A stretch of 64,000 nt of DNA from Acidobacteriota bacterium (GCA_019247495.1 JAFAOU010000117.1:1-64000), one strand, 5' to 3'. Numbered from the stretch's first letter, positions 45,586 through 55,594 are shown. Notes: a model not told the origin generated them from the sequence alone. Program-made: numbers and translations.

Positions 45586-48354
45586 ATGACGAGAAACTAT
45601 CGAGCGATTCTGCTTCCGTTGTTGTTCGTGGCGGCGTTCGCCACCTACGGACAGAAGAAGAGCAGCGCTCCTGCCAAGTCGGCGTCCGCGCCGGTGAAGG
45701 TGACCTCCGTCGAAGGAATCACCGAGTACCAGCTCTCGAACGGACTTCGCGTTCTGCTCTTCCCCGATCCCACCAAGGCCACCGTTACCGTCAACCTCAC
45801 CTACACCGTCGGGTCGCGGCATGAAGGCTACGGCGAGACCGGGATGGCGCATCTGCTCGAGCACATGGCGTTCAAGGGGACGCCGACGCACAAGGTCATC
45901 CCGCAGGAGATGAAGGCGCATGGGGCGAATTACAACGCCTCCACATGGTTCGATCGCACCAACTACTTCGAGGTGCTGCCGGCCACGGAAGCGAATCTGA
46001 AGTTCGCGCTCGATCTCGAGGCGGACCGGATGATCCACTCCTTCATCGCCAAGAAGGATCTCGACTCGGAGATGACAGTCGTCCGCAACGAGTTTGAAGC
46101 GGGGGAGAACGATCCCGCCAACATCCTCGAGGAGCGCGTTCTCTCCACCGCCTACCTCTGGCACAACTACGGCCACTCCACCATCGGTTCGCGCGAAGAC
46201 ATCGAGCGCGTTCCCATCGACCGGCTTCAGGCTTTTTATCGGAACTACTACCAGCCGGACAATGCCGTGCTGCTGATCGCCGGGAAGTTCGATGAGGCCA
46301 AGGCACTGGCCCAGGTGAATTCCTCGTTCGGATCGATCCCGCGCCCGACGCGCAAACTGCAGCCGACCTACACCGTCGAGCCGGTTCAGGACGGCGAGCG
46401 TTCGGTCATCCTCCGCCGTGTCGGCGACGTGCAGTCGGTCTGCATGGTCTACCACGTCCCCGCTACCGCGCATCCCGACTACGCCGCGGTTCAGGTCCTC
46501 GCTCGCATCCTCGCCGACACTCCCTCGGGCCGGCTGTACAAAGCGCTGGTCGAGACGAAGAAGGCGACCGACGTCAGCAGCGATCTGTTGGAGATGCACG
46601 ATCCTGCCTTCCTCGCGTTCCAGTCCTCGGTGCGGCAGGAGCAGTCGCTCGATGCCGCCCGCGACACGATGTCGGCCACGATCGAAGCGTTGAAAACGAA
46701 TCCGGTTTCGAAAGAAGAAGTGGACCGCGCCAAAACGGCGCTGCTCAAGAACATCGAGCTCGCTCTTAACGCGCCTGACCGCGTCGGTCTGGCCATGAGC
46801 GAGTTGATCGGCGCGGGCGACTGGCGCCTCTTCTTCATCAACCGCGACAACCTGCGCAAGGTCACGCCCGAAGATGTGCAGCGCGTCGCGGCCGCGTATC
46901 TGAAGCCGTCCAACCGCACCGTCGGCGAGTTCATCCCCGATCCGAAACCGGACCGCACGCAGATTCCGCCGACGCCGTCGATCGCTTCGCTGGTCGACAA
47001 CTACAAAGGAGACGCGCCGGTGGCCGCGGGGGAGGCGTTCGATGCTTCGCCCACGAACATCGAGTCGCGCACCACGCGCTCGGTGCTCCCCTCGGGACTC
47101 CAACTGGCGCTCCTGCCGAAGAAGACGCGTGGCAACTCCGTCGTGGCTAATCTCACCATCCGGTTCGGCGACGAGAAGTCGCTCATGAACCTCGGCGATA
47201 CCGCCGAGGCGATGGGCGAGATGCTGCAGCGCGGAACCACCAAGCACACGCGTCAGCAACTCAAGGACGAATTCGATCGCCTCAAGGCGCGCGTCAACAT
47301 CCAGGCCGCGCCTACGTCAGTCAGCGTCAACGTCGAGACCACGCGCGACAACCTTCCCGCCGTGATGACGCTCATCGCCGAAATCCTCGAATCGCCGTCG
47401 TTCCCGCAGAGCGAACTCGATACGTGGAAGCAGGAGATGCTGGCGCGAGTGGAAGAACAGCGCACCGATCCGCAAGCGGTTGCGCAGACCGCGTTCGGCC
47501 GCCACATGAACGACTATCCGAAGGGCGACGTCCGCTACATCAGCACTCCGCAGGAGGACATCGCCACCGTCAACGCGCTGACGCTGGAGAACATTAAGAG
47601 CTTCTACAAGTCGTTCATGGGCGCCTCGGCCGGCGAGCTCGCCGTCGTCGGCGACTTCGACGCGAAGGCGTTGACCGCGCAGGCCGGCCAGCTTTTCGGA
47701 AACTGGAAGAGCGGCGCCGGCTTCGCCCGCGTGCCGCGCGTCTACCAGGACATCGCGCCGGTCAACCAGTCGTTCGAGACTCCCGACAAGGCCAACGCGC
47801 TCTTTCTGGCCGGCCTCAATCTCGGCATTCGCGATGACGATCCGAGCTATCCGGCCCTGGTCGTCGCCAACTCCATCCTCGGCGGCGGCGGTCTCTTCTC
47901 GCGCCTCGGCAGCCGCATCCGGCAGAAGGAAGGACTCAGCTACGGCGTCGGCTCATTCATGAACGTCAGTTCGTTCGACCAGGCCGGCACGTTCACCACG
48001 TTCGCCATCTACGCGCCGCAGAACGCCGGCAAGCTGGAGACAGCCTTCCGCGAAGAGATCGCCCGCGCGCTCAAAGACGGCTTCACGCAACAGGAGGTCG
48101 ACGAGGCCAAGAAGGGTTACCTGGAGTCGCGCAAAGTTCAGCGCGCTCAGGACGCAGCGCTCGCCCGCACCCTCGGCAGCGAGCTGTTCGCCCATCGCAC
48201 GATGCAGTGGGACGCCCAGTTCGAACAGAAAGTGGCCGCACTGACGTTGGACGAAGTGAACGCCGCCCTCCGCAAGTGGATCGACCCGGCAAAGATCACG
48301 ATCGTCAAAGCCGGCGACTTCGCGAAAGCGGCAACCGCGGCGCCGGTGAAATAA
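45586..48354 (+). CDS. M16 family zinc peptidase (two-domain)
   Basis: A 922-residue exported peptidase; the ATG follows GGGAGA and opens a signal peptide (NYRAILLPLLFVAAFATYG). The inverted zinc motif is intact: HLLEH (89-93) with a distal Glu in EMTVVRNEFEAGEND. The second half (from about 490) is the inactive M16 C-terminal domain (LPSGLQLALLPKKTRGN, SILGGGGLFSRLGSRIRQKEGLSYGVG). Periplasmic enzymes of this type degrade oligopeptides, which would complement the TonB receptors downstream. Confidence 0.95.
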   Translation: MTRNYRAILLPLLFVAAFATYGQKKSSAPAKSASAPVKVTSVEGITEYQLSNGLRVLLFPDPTKATVTVNLTYTVGSRHEGYGETGMAHLLEHMAFKGTPTHKVIPQEMKAHGANYNASTWFDRTNYFEVLPATEANLKFALDLEADRMIHSFIAKKDLDSEMTVVRNEFEAGENDPANILEERVLSTAYLWHNYGHSTIGSREDIERVPIDRLQAFYRNYYQPDNAVLLIAGKFDEAKALAQVNSSFGSIPRPTRKLQPTYTVEPVQDGERSVILRRVGDVQSVCMVYHVPATAHPDYAAVQVLARILADTPSGRLYKALVETKKATDVSSDLLEMHDPAFLAFQSSVRQEQSLDAARDTMSATIEALKTNPVSKEEVDRAKTALLKNIELALNAPDRVGLAMSELIGAGDWRLFFINRDNLRKVTPEDVQRVAAAYLKPSNRTVGEFIPDPKPDRTQIPPTPSIASLVDNYKGDAPVAAGEAFDASPTNIESRTTRSVLPSGLQLALLPKKTRGNSVVANLTIRFGDEKSLMNLGDTAEAMGEMLQRGTTKHTRQQLKDEFDRLKARVNIQAAPTSVSVNVETTRDNLPAVMTLIAEILESPSFPQSELDTWKQEMLARVEEQRTDPQAVAQTAFGRHMNDYPKGDVRYISTPQEDIATVNALTLENIKSFYKSFMGASAGELAVVGDFDAKALTAQAGQLFGNWKSGAGFARVPRVYQDIAPVNQSFETPDKANALFLAGLNLGIRDDDPSYPALVVANSILGGGGLFSRLGSRIRQKEGLSYGVGSFMNVSSFDQAGTFTTFAIYAPQNAGKLETAFREEIARALKDGFTQQEVDEAKKGYLESRKVQRAQDAALARTLGSELFAHRTMQWDAQFEQKVAALTLDEVNAALRKWIDPAKITIVKAGDFAKAATAAPVK

Positions 48355-48378
48355 CGATTCGAACGTTCGCATCAAACA

Positions 48379-48413
48379 CGAACGCCGCGATTGCTTCGCG
48401 GCGTTCGTCGTTT
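48379..48413 (+). terminator. Intrinsic terminator after the M16 gene
   Basis: A 12-bp stem (48379-48390 with 48396-48407) with a 5-nt loop, followed by GTCGTTTA. The T run is short, so termination may be partial. Confidence 0.65.
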
Positions 48414-48414
48414 A

Positions 48415-48533
<119 letters not shown>

Positions 48534-48611
48534 ACGCTCGCGCTCGATTGACATCCGCCCGCGAACTCGTACACTCCGCGATGCCGCCTACGCGTGGCGG
48601 CTTGCCGGCCT

Positions 48612-48736
48612 AATCCTCGGCGCCGAGGAACGGGGGAACCAATTGAGCGACGGCTTGCCACCGTCCGGGGTGAATCCAGCCAGAAGCTGGTAGGGCTTCC
48701 AGTCCGAATCCGACAGCTAACCTCGTAGGCAGCCGG
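48612..48736 (+). promoter_or_regulatory. Cyclic-di-AMP (ydaO/yuaA) riboswitch
   Basis: Conserved blocks of the ydaO motif appear in order: GCCGAGGA near 48622, GGGGGAACC (48632-48640), GGGGTGAATCC (48667-48677) and CCGAATCCGACAGCTAACC (48704-48722) followed by TCGTAGGC. The B12 box of cobalamin riboswitches is absent. A strong hairpin follows at 48749. Known ydaO riboswitches bind c-di-AMP and mostly turn genes off; here the first downstream gene is a TonB-dependent receptor. Confidence 0.78.
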
Positions 48737-48748
48737 AAGGCAGGCCTC

Positions 48749-48786
48749 AAACGCCGCGAAGAAATTCGCGGCGTTTGTCATTTCTG
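48749..48786 (+). terminator. Hairpin after the riboswitch (candidate expression platform)
   Basis: A perfect 12-bp stem (48749-48760 with 48765-48776), GAAA loop, tail GTCATTTC. Its place directly after the aptamer suggests ligand-controlled termination, although the T tract is weak. Confidence 0.6.
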
Positions 48787-48788
48787 TC

Positions 48789-49005
48789 GCAGAAAGTTTG
48801 CTAAACTGCGCGGCAATCGTTCCCAATCCAGATTCGCAAAACGGACGGCAATCGACGGCGAATTGAATCCGCCAGCGGTTCGCCGGACGTCAACCCGAGG
48901 GGTAACTCTTTGAACTGACTCAGCTTTGCCGGATCGCGGCATTTGGGCCGCGATCTGCACATTCGGCCATGTCCCCAACAGGTCCAATTTGAGAAAGGAG
49001 CCGCT
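48789..49005 (+). promoter_or_regulatory. Leader of TonB receptor A, shared with receptor B
   Basis: Scattered blocks are shared with 52245-52457: AGAAAGTTTGCTA (48791-48803) near the 5' end, ATTGAATCC in the middle, GTAACTCTTTGA (about 48901-48912), a hairpin (GATCGCGGC and its complement, 48932-48955) followed by TGCACA, and TGAGAAAGGAGCC just before the ATG. The first block may be promoter-related; the rest looks like a transcribed leader. Confidence 0.6.
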
Positions 49006-52000
49006 ATGAAACGGTGCCCCAATTCGAGGATTCTGGCGATCGTCGCCACCCTGTGCATCTCGCTGATGGCTGTCAGCGCCTTCGCACAGCTCCAGACCGG
49101 CAACATCTTCGGCAAAGCGCAGTCGAAGGACGGAAGCGCCCTCCCCGGAGTGACGGTCACTCTCAGTGGCGTCGGTGCTCCGCAGACCGCAGTCACCGAT
49201 GCTCAGGGCAATTTCCGTTTCCCGAATCTCTCCCCCGGCAGTTACACCGTGAAGGCAGAGCTTTCGGGATTCGGAACGGCAACCCGCGCCGGTCTCACCG
49301 TGCAGGTCGGTCAAAACGCCGACATCACCATGACCCTCAACGCCTCCATGGCGGAGTCGATCACGGTTACGGCGGAGTCGCCGCTCCTTGATGTCCGCAA
49401 AGCGGGCACCGCCACCAACGTGTCGAAGATCGAGATGGAGAAGATCCCCACCTCGCGCGATCCGTGGACCGTTCTGCAGTCGGTTCCGGCAGTCAACGTC
49501 GACCGCATCAACGTCGGCGGCAGCCAGAGCGGTCAGCAGTCGGTCTATTACGCGAAGGGCGCGCTCTCACGCGACAACACGTGGAACGTAGACGGCGTGA
49601 ACATCACCGACATGGGCGCGACGGGATCGTCGCCGCTCTACTTCGACTTCGATTCGTTCGAAGAGATGCAGGCCACCACGGGTGGCTCCGACCCGCGCAT
49701 CGAAACGCCGGGCGTGCAGCTCAACATGGTCACCAAGCGCGGAACCAACGACATCCGCGGTTCGGGACGTTATTACTACACCCCGGGCAGCATGCAGGCC
49801 GCGGCCGCAGTTCCGGGCGAGGCCACGTACTACCTCCAGAACACGAACAAAGTGAACTTCGTCCGCGACTACGGCGCCGAAGCCGGCGGTCCGATCTGGA
49901 AGGATCACCTCTGGTTCTGGGGCGCCCGCGGCGACAACAAGATTTCCGTTCAGGCATCCAACACGATCGTCTTCGACTCGAAGACAGGCCTGCCTGTTCC
50001 CGTGGTCGGTCTTTTCGACAACATCGTGCTGCGCGACAAGAACGCGAAGTTGAATGGCCAGATCGTGGCCAGCAACAGCGCGGTCGGCTTCTACACGTTC
50101 GGCGACAAAGTCCGGAACGCGCGCAACCTTTCTCCGACGCGGCCCTTCGAAACGGCCTGGCGCCAGATCGGCCCCACCAAGGTCTACAAACTCGAAGACA
50201 CGCAGATCATCGGCTCCAGCCTCTACCTCACCGGTATGTGGTCGAAGATCTCCGGCGGGTTCAGCTTGAACGGCAACGGCGGTCAGGGCGAATCCGCACC
50301 GTCACGCTGGCGCGATGCAAATGGTGTCAACCACGACAACTTCTATACGTACGTGACGGACCGTCCGCAGAAGCAGGAGCGCCTGGATGGTTCGAAGTTC
50401 CTCGACATCGGCAAGATGAACCACGAGCTGAAGTTCGGCTTCGGCTATCGCAACACCCCCGTCAACTCGTCCTCCATCTATCCCGGACCAGCGCACGGAT
50501 GGTGGGACTACTTCAACGTTGCTCCGATCTGTGCCGCTCAGGGCCTTCCTTCAAACTGCGGGATCGCGACCGTCGGCCGCGACGTGCTGATCGGATACAC
50601 GGAGAAATACAACGACTTCTACGTGGGCGACACGATCCTGATGGGCAACCTGACCTTGCAGGGCGGTCTGCGCTGGGATCGTCAGCAGTCGTCGAATACG
50701 GCGATCTCGATTGCTGCCAACCCGATCCTGGCCACGCCTCTTACTCTTCCCTGCTCCACCACGTTCGCGTCTTCCTGTACGGGCGGCACCCTGAATGCCT
50801 CGCTCCCGCCGGTCAATTTCGCCGGCGATCCAAAGGCACTCAAGTGGAACAGCGTCAGCCCGCGCATCGGTATGACCTACAGCCTCGGCGCCGATAAGCG
50901 CACGTTGCTTCGTGCCGGCTACAACCGCTATGCGAGTCAGATCGGCTCCGCCGTGTCGGGCGCGAATCCTCTGGCGGGCTCGTACTTCTACTTCCTGGGC
51001 GTCGACACGAACGGCGACCATGTCATCCAGAGAAACGAGCTGCAGAAGATCAACTCGACTGCCGGCGTCAATCCGTCCAATCCAGCGTCGATCGCGCTGA
51101 CGCGGCGTGTGGACTACGGCATGAAGGTTCCGACGACGGACGAGATCATCATCGGTGGCGAGCGCGAGCTGATGAGCGACTTCTCGGTCGGCGTGAATTA
51201 CACCTACCGGAAGTACAACAACCTCTTTACCACCCGTTTCGAGAAGACCGCCGGCGCCGGTGACTACTACACTCCGGCCGACTGGGTCCTTTCCTCGCGT
51301 ACCGCTGGCGGGACATTCATGCAGTGCGCTCCGGTGACCGGTGATCCGACCAAGCCCGGCACGATCACAATCAACGCGGCCGGAAGCCAGGTTTGCAACG
51401 GCACTCTCATCAATACGTTTACGACGACGACCGGAGTCGCCTTGTACCAGCTTGCTCCCGGCGTTCCCGTACCGAGCAATCGCGTACTGACCACGAGACC
51501 CAACTATTCGCAGAAGTACAGTGGCATCGAGCTCACTGCCACGAAGCGGATGTCGCACCGGTGGATGTTCCGTGGAAACGTCAGCTATAACGACTACACG
51601 GAGTCGTGCGGCGCGAACGCATACGCCGACCCCACTGCCGCTCTTCCGACGGTCGCGGTCGTTTCCGGTGGACCGGGCCGCTGCCCTGGTGGTCAGGTGG
51701 CTCCGCAGTCAGCGGGGTCCGGCGCGTTCGGCAACGACTTCATCAGCGCGAAGTGGAACGCGAACCTCACCGGCGCTTTCATCGCGCCGTGGGACATCAA
51801 CCTCGGTGCCAGCCTCAGCGCCCGCCAGGGCTATCCGCGTCCGTTCCGTTCGAGCGTCAGCGGACTGCCCGGCGGCACGATCACGGTTATGCTCGATCCG
51901 ATGGGCGCCAATCGGTTCGACAACGTTTACGAACTGGACCTCCGCATCGCGAAGGACTTCCGCTTCATGAACCGCGTCGGTATGACCGTGTCGGGTGATC

Positions 52001-52173
52001 TGTTCAATGCTCCGAACAAACGGACGGTCCTGCAGCGCGAGACTTCGATTATCCGAAACGCAGCTCCGTCAGTTGCGAACCCCACCGGTGTGACTTCAAA
52101 CCCGGGCGGCAATCGCATCACCGAGATGCAGTCGCCGCGCATCTGGAGACTCGGCGCGAAGTTCAACTTCTAA
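49006..52173 (+). CDS. Oar-like TonB-dependent outer-membrane receptor A
   Basis: A 1055-residue outer-membrane protein. The signal peptide ends at VSAFAQ; residues about 25-110 are a carboxypeptidase-regulatory (Cna-B-like) domain (GKAQSKDGSALPGVTVTLSG, FPNLSPGSYTVKAELSGF). The plug domain follows (ITVTAESPLLDVRKAGTATN, NTWNVDGVNITDMGATG), then a large beta-barrel ending WRLGAKFNF, with the terminal aromatic needed for BAM assembly. Such receptors import oligomeric nutrients using TonB/ExbBD energy. AAGGAG precedes the ATG. A c-di-AMP riboswitch lies in the upstream region. Receptor B downstream is a clear paralogue. Confidence 0.95.
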   Translation: MKRCPNSRILAIVATLCISLMAVSAFAQLQTGNIFGKAQSKDGSALPGVTVTLSGVGAPQTAVTDAQGNFRFPNLSPGSYTVKAELSGFGTATRAGLTVQVGQNADITMTLNASMAESITVTAESPLLDVRKAGTATNVSKIEMEKIPTSRDPWTVLQSVPAVNVDRINVGGSQSGQQSVYYAKGALSRDNTWNVDGVNITDMGATGSSPLYFDFDSFEEMQATTGGSDPRIETPGVQLNMVTKRGTNDIRGSGRYYYTPGSMQAAAAVPGEATYYLQNTNKVNFVRDYGAEAGGPIWKDHLWFWGARGDNKISVQASNTIVFDSKTGLPVPVVGLFDNIVLRDKNAKLNGQIVASNSAVGFYTFGDKVRNARNLSPTRPFETAWRQIGPTKVYKLEDTQIIGSSLYLTGMWSKISGGFSLNGNGGQGESAPSRWRDANGVNHDNFYTYVTDRPQKQERLDGSKFLDIGKMNHELKFGFGYRNTPVNSSSIYPGPAHGWWDYFNVAPICAAQGLPSNCGIATVGRDVLIGYTEKYNDFYVGDTILMGNLTLQGGLRWDRQQSSNTAISIAANPILATPLTLPCSTTFASSCTGGTLNASLPPVNFAGDPKALKWNSVSPRIGMTYSLGADKRTLLRAGYNRYASQIGSAVSGANPLAGSYFYFLGVDTNGDHVIQRNELQKINSTAGVNPSNPASIALTRRVDYGMKVPTTDEIIIGGERELMSDFSVGVNYTYRKYNNLFTTRFEKTAGAGDYYTPADWVLSSRTAGGTFMQCAPVTGDPTKPGTITINAAGSQVCNGTLINTFTTTTGVALYQLAPGVPVPSNRVLTTRPNYSQKYSGIELTATKRMSHRWMFRGNVSYNDYTESCGANAYADPTAALPTVAVVSGGPGRCPGGQVAPQSAGSGAFGNDFISAKWNANLTGAFIAPWDINLGASLSARQGYPRPFRSSVSGLPGGTITVMLDPMGANRFDNVYELDLRIAKDFRFMNRVGMTVSGDLFNAPNKRTVLQRETSIIRNAAPSVANPTGVTSNPGGNRITEMQSPRIWRLGAKFNF

Positions 52174-52196
52174 GACTCAATTCAAGCCTCGAAAGA

Positions 52197-52236
52197 ACGG
52201 CCCGCCGGAGCGTCTCCGGCGGGCCGTTTGCGTTTT
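52197..52236 (+). terminator. Intrinsic terminator of receptor A
   Basis: A perfect 14-bp GC-rich stem (52197-52210 with 52214-52227), CGT loop, followed by TTGCGTTTTA. Confidence 0.88.
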
Positions 52237-52244
52237 ACTTAGTT

Positions 52245-52457
52245 ACAGAAAGTTTGCTAGGCTGCGCCGCGTGATTCGGGCGGCGCAGATTCAACAAACG
52301 GTCGTCTGCGACCAACGCATTGAATGCCATGCCTCGCCGGGAACGATCTGATTCCTGCGTAACTCTTTGACTGGCCAATCTTTGTACGGAACCGGCGGAA
52401 GGGCCGGTCTTCTGCACAACGTCAAGCGACAGGTCACACATGAGAAAGGAGCCACTT
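52245..52457 (+). promoter_or_regulatory. Leader of TonB receptor B
   Basis: It carries the same ordered blocks as the receptor A leader: AGAAAGTTTGCTA (52247-52259), ATTGAATGCC, GTAACTCTTTGA (about 52359-52370), a CCGGC/GCCGG hairpin (about 52391-52407) followed by TGCACA, ACAGGTC and TGAGAAAGGAGCC. The sequence between the blocks has diverged while their order and approximate spacing persist. Confidence 0.6.
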
Positions 52458-55400
52458 ATGAAACCGTGCCCAAATCCCAGGTTACTGGCGGTCCTGGCCG
52501 CCTTGTGCATCTCGCTGCTCGCCGTCAGCGCGTTTGCGCAGTTCCAGACAGGCAACATCTACGGCAAGGTTCAGGCAAAGGACGGAACCGTCCTGCCAGG
52601 AGTAACCGTCACCGTCACCGGAGTGGGTGCGCCGCAGACTGCCGTCAGCGACTCCCAGGGCAACTTCCGGTTCCTCAGTTTGTCGCCCGGGACGTACACG
52701 CTGAAGTCGGAGCTTGCCGGGTACGGTGTGTCGACGCGTGCCGGCATCACCGTCAACGTCGGACGTAATTCCGACGTCACCATGACGCTGAATCCCTCCG
52801 TTGCGGAGTCGATCACCGTCACGGCCGAAGCGCCGCTGCTGGACGTGCGCAAAGCGGGCACGTCGACCAACGTGACGAAGGTCGAGATGGAGAACATCCC
52901 CTCTTCGCGCGATCCATGGACGGTGCTGCAGTCGGTACCCGCGGTGCAGGTCGACCGCATCAACGTTGGCGGAAGTCAGAGCGGACAGCAGTCCAACTAC
53001 TTCGCCAAGGGTGCCCAGGGCACGGACAACACGTGGAACGTTGACGGCGTCGCGATCACGGATATGGGCGCGACCGGCTCGACGCCGCTCTACTTCGACT
53101 TCGACTCGTTCGAAGAGATGCAGGCCACGACCGGTGGATCGGACCCGCGAATCCAGACTCCCGGCGTGCAGCTGAACATGGTTACGAAGCGCGGCACGAA
53201 CGATTTCAAGGGTTCGGGCCGCTATTTCTACACGCCGGGCAGCATGCAGGCTGATGCGGTCGTGCCGTCGGACGCAACCTACTATCTCGACAAGACCAAT
53301 CGCATCAACTATGTCCGCGACTTTGGTGCCGAAGTCGGTGGCCCGATCTGGCGAGATCACGCCTGGTTCTGGCTGGCCAGCGCGGATCAGAAGATTTCCA
53401 ACCAGGCCTCACAAGCTCCCGGTGTGACCGGTGCGTTCGACAACATCATCCTTCGCGACAAGAACGCGAAACTCAACGCGCAGATCCTGCCGAGCAACAG
53501 CGCCGTCGCCTTCTACACGTTCGGCGACAAGGTCCGCAACGCGCGCAATCTTTCTGCCACGCGGCCTTTTGAAACCGCATGGAAACAGACCGGTCCAACG
53601 AAGGTCTACAAGTACGAAGACACGCAGATCATCGGATCGAGTCTGTATCTCACCGGCATGTGGTCCAAAGTCACGGGTGGCTTTGGCCTCTTCGCCAACG
53701 GCGGGCAGGGACCGACCGCGCCCGCTGCGTACGAGGATGCCAGCGGCGTGTGGCATAACAACTATGAAACGTTCCAGACCATCCGTCCGCAGAAGCAGTA
53801 CCGGATCGATGGGTCGAAGTTCCTCGACGTTGGAACGATGAATCACGAACTGAAGTTCGGATTCGGTTACCGCGATACCCCCGTGAACTCGATCAGCTCC
53901 TGGCCTGGCCCCGCCGACGCCTACATGGATTTCGCGGATGTCGATCCGGACGAATGCGTCAGAGAAGGGATTTCCGCGAACTGCTATCTCGCCGGCGTCT
54001 TCCGTAACCACGTCACCGGCTACGGTGAGAAGTACCACGACTTCTACGTCGGCGACACGGTCCTCATGGGCAATCTGACTCTGCAGGCCGGCCTGCGTTG
54101 GGATCGTCAGGAATCGCTGAATACGCCGGTAACAGCGTCGGCCAATCCGATTCTGGCAACTCCACTCACGCTGCCGTGCGGCGGCGGACTGCTTGGCGGT
54201 TGCGGCGCCTCGGGCACGTTAACGGCGTCACTTCCGGCGCTCAACTTTCCCGGCGATCCGCGCTCGCTCAAATGGAATTCTGTCAGCCCGCGCGTCGGCC
54301 TGACCTATAGCCTCGGCGCCGACAAGAAGACGCTGCTCCGCGCGGGCTACAACCGCTACGTCAGCCAGTTGGGATCGGCCATCTCCAGCGCCAGCCCGCT
54401 CGGCGGCTACACCTATTTCTACTTCTACGGCGTCGACACGAATAATGACAAGGTCATCCAGCGCAACGAGCTGCAGCGCGTCATCGGATATGCAGCCGTC
54501 AACCCCGCGAATCCCGTGGCCATCAGCGGCACTCGCCGAGTCGACTACGGGATGAAGGTTCCCACGACCGACGAGATCATCCTCGGCGGCGAACGGGAGT
54601 TGATGAGCGACTTCTCCGTCGGCCTCACCTACACGTACCGGAAATACAACAACCTCGTCACGACCCGCTACGAGAAAACCCAGGGTGCCGGTGACTTTTA
54701 CACCTCTGCAGACTACGTGCTGGCCGGAAGGACCGCGGGTGGCCTCTTCATCCAGTGCGCGCCTATTCCGGGTGATCCAAACAATACGGGCAACGTCACC
54801 GGAGTCGGTTCAACCCAGGTCTGTCACGGCAATGTCATTGATCAGTTCACGACCGGCACGCGGCCCGTCTATGCGCTTGCTCCCGGCGTGTCGACTCCGA
54901 CCTTCAGCGTCATCACCAATCGTCCCGATTACTATCAGAAGTTCAGTGGTCTGGAGTTGACCGCCACGAAGCGGCTCTCGCATAAGTGGATGATGCGTAG
55001 CAGTGTCAGCTACAACGACTACACCGAGCACTGTGGTGCGAACTCCTTCGCCAATCCGACGCCGGCCATCGTGGTGCCCGGCGCTGCCTACGGCGGACCG
55101 CCTGCCTGCGCTGGCGGTCAGGTCGTCGTGAATTCCGGCAATGGCTCGGGCTCCTTCGGAAACGTCTACATCAACAGCAAGTGGAACGTGAACATCAACG
55201 GTTTATACAGCTTGCCGTGGGACATCAACCTCGGTGCGAGCTTGACCGCGCGCCAGGGCTACGCACAACCGCTGCAGGATCGGATCACCGGTCTGCGCGG
55301 CGGCACTCTCAACGTCGTCACCGATCCGGTCGGCAGCATTCGCTTCCCGAATGTCTATGAATTCGATCTTCGGATCGCGAAGGACTTCCGCTTCTTCAAC

Positions 55401-55571
55401 CGCGCTGGTCTGACCATCTCAGGCGATCTGTTCAACGCGCCCAACCAGCGCACCATCCTGCAGAGGAACGTGATCATCCTCGGTGGCGAAACGTCGCGCT
55501 CTGCCGGAAACCGCATCGCCGAAATCCAGTCGCCGCGCGTGTGGCGTCTCGGCGCGAAGTTCAACTTCTAA
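52458..55571 (+). CDS. Oar-like TonB-dependent outer-membrane receptor B
   Basis: A 1037-residue paralogue of receptor A with the same order: signal peptide (to VSAFAQ), carboxypeptidase-regulatory domain (GKVQAKDGTVLPGVTVTVTG), plug (ITVTAEAPLLDVRKAGTSTN) and barrel ending WRLGAKFNF. Long blocks are nearly identical between the two (for example around TKRGTNDFKGSGRYFYTPGS), while extracellular loops differ, suggesting duplication followed by change in substrate. An in-frame ATG 18 bases upstream is rejected because AAGGAG lies after it. It ends in a strong terminator. Confidence 0.95.
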   Translation: MKPCPNPRLLAVLAALCISLLAVSAFAQFQTGNIYGKVQAKDGTVLPGVTVTVTGVGAPQTAVSDSQGNFRFLSLSPGTYTLKSELAGYGVSTRAGITVNVGRNSDVTMTLNPSVAESITVTAEAPLLDVRKAGTSTNVTKVEMENIPSSRDPWTVLQSVPAVQVDRINVGGSQSGQQSNYFAKGAQGTDNTWNVDGVAITDMGATGSTPLYFDFDSFEEMQATTGGSDPRIQTPGVQLNMVTKRGTNDFKGSGRYFYTPGSMQADAVVPSDATYYLDKTNRINYVRDFGAEVGGPIWRDHAWFWLASADQKISNQASQAPGVTGAFDNIILRDKNAKLNAQILPSNSAVAFYTFGDKVRNARNLSATRPFETAWKQTGPTKVYKYEDTQIIGSSLYLTGMWSKVTGGFGLFANGGQGPTAPAAYEDASGVWHNNYETFQTIRPQKQYRIDGSKFLDVGTMNHELKFGFGYRDTPVNSISSWPGPADAYMDFADVDPDECVREGISANCYLAGVFRNHVTGYGEKYHDFYVGDTVLMGNLTLQAGLRWDRQESLNTPVTASANPILATPLTLPCGGGLLGGCGASGTLTASLPALNFPGDPRSLKWNSVSPRVGLTYSLGADKKTLLRAGYNRYVSQLGSAISSASPLGGYTYFYFYGVDTNNDKVIQRNELQRVIGYAAVNPANPVAISGTRRVDYGMKVPTTDEIILGGERELMSDFSVGLTYTYRKYNNLVTTRYEKTQGAGDFYTSADYVLAGRTAGGLFIQCAPIPGDPNNTGNVTGVGSTQVCHGNVIDQFTTGTRPVYALAPGVSTPTFSVITNRPDYYQKFSGLELTATKRLSHKWMMRSSVSYNDYTEHCGANSFANPTPAIVVPGAAYGGPPACAGGQVVVNSGNGSGSFGNVYINSKWNVNINGLYSLPWDINLGASLTARQGYAQPLQDRITGLRGGTLNVVTDPVGSIRFPNVYEFDLRIAKDFRFFNRAGLTISGDLFNAPNQRTILQRNVIILGGETSRSAGNRIAEIQSPRVWRLGAKFNF

Positions 55572-55594
55572 GCCTCGCAACAGCTGTCACTCCG

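Noticed and set aside
45550..47259. Minus-strand frame opposite the M16 peptidase
   Set aside because: Complement artefact of GC-rich codons; the plus-strand product has intact peptidase motifs.
48612..48736. Cobalamin riboswitch upstream of a TonB receptor
   Set aside because: Expected from the gene type, but the B12 box is absent and the blocks match the ydaO (c-di-AMP) aptamer instead.
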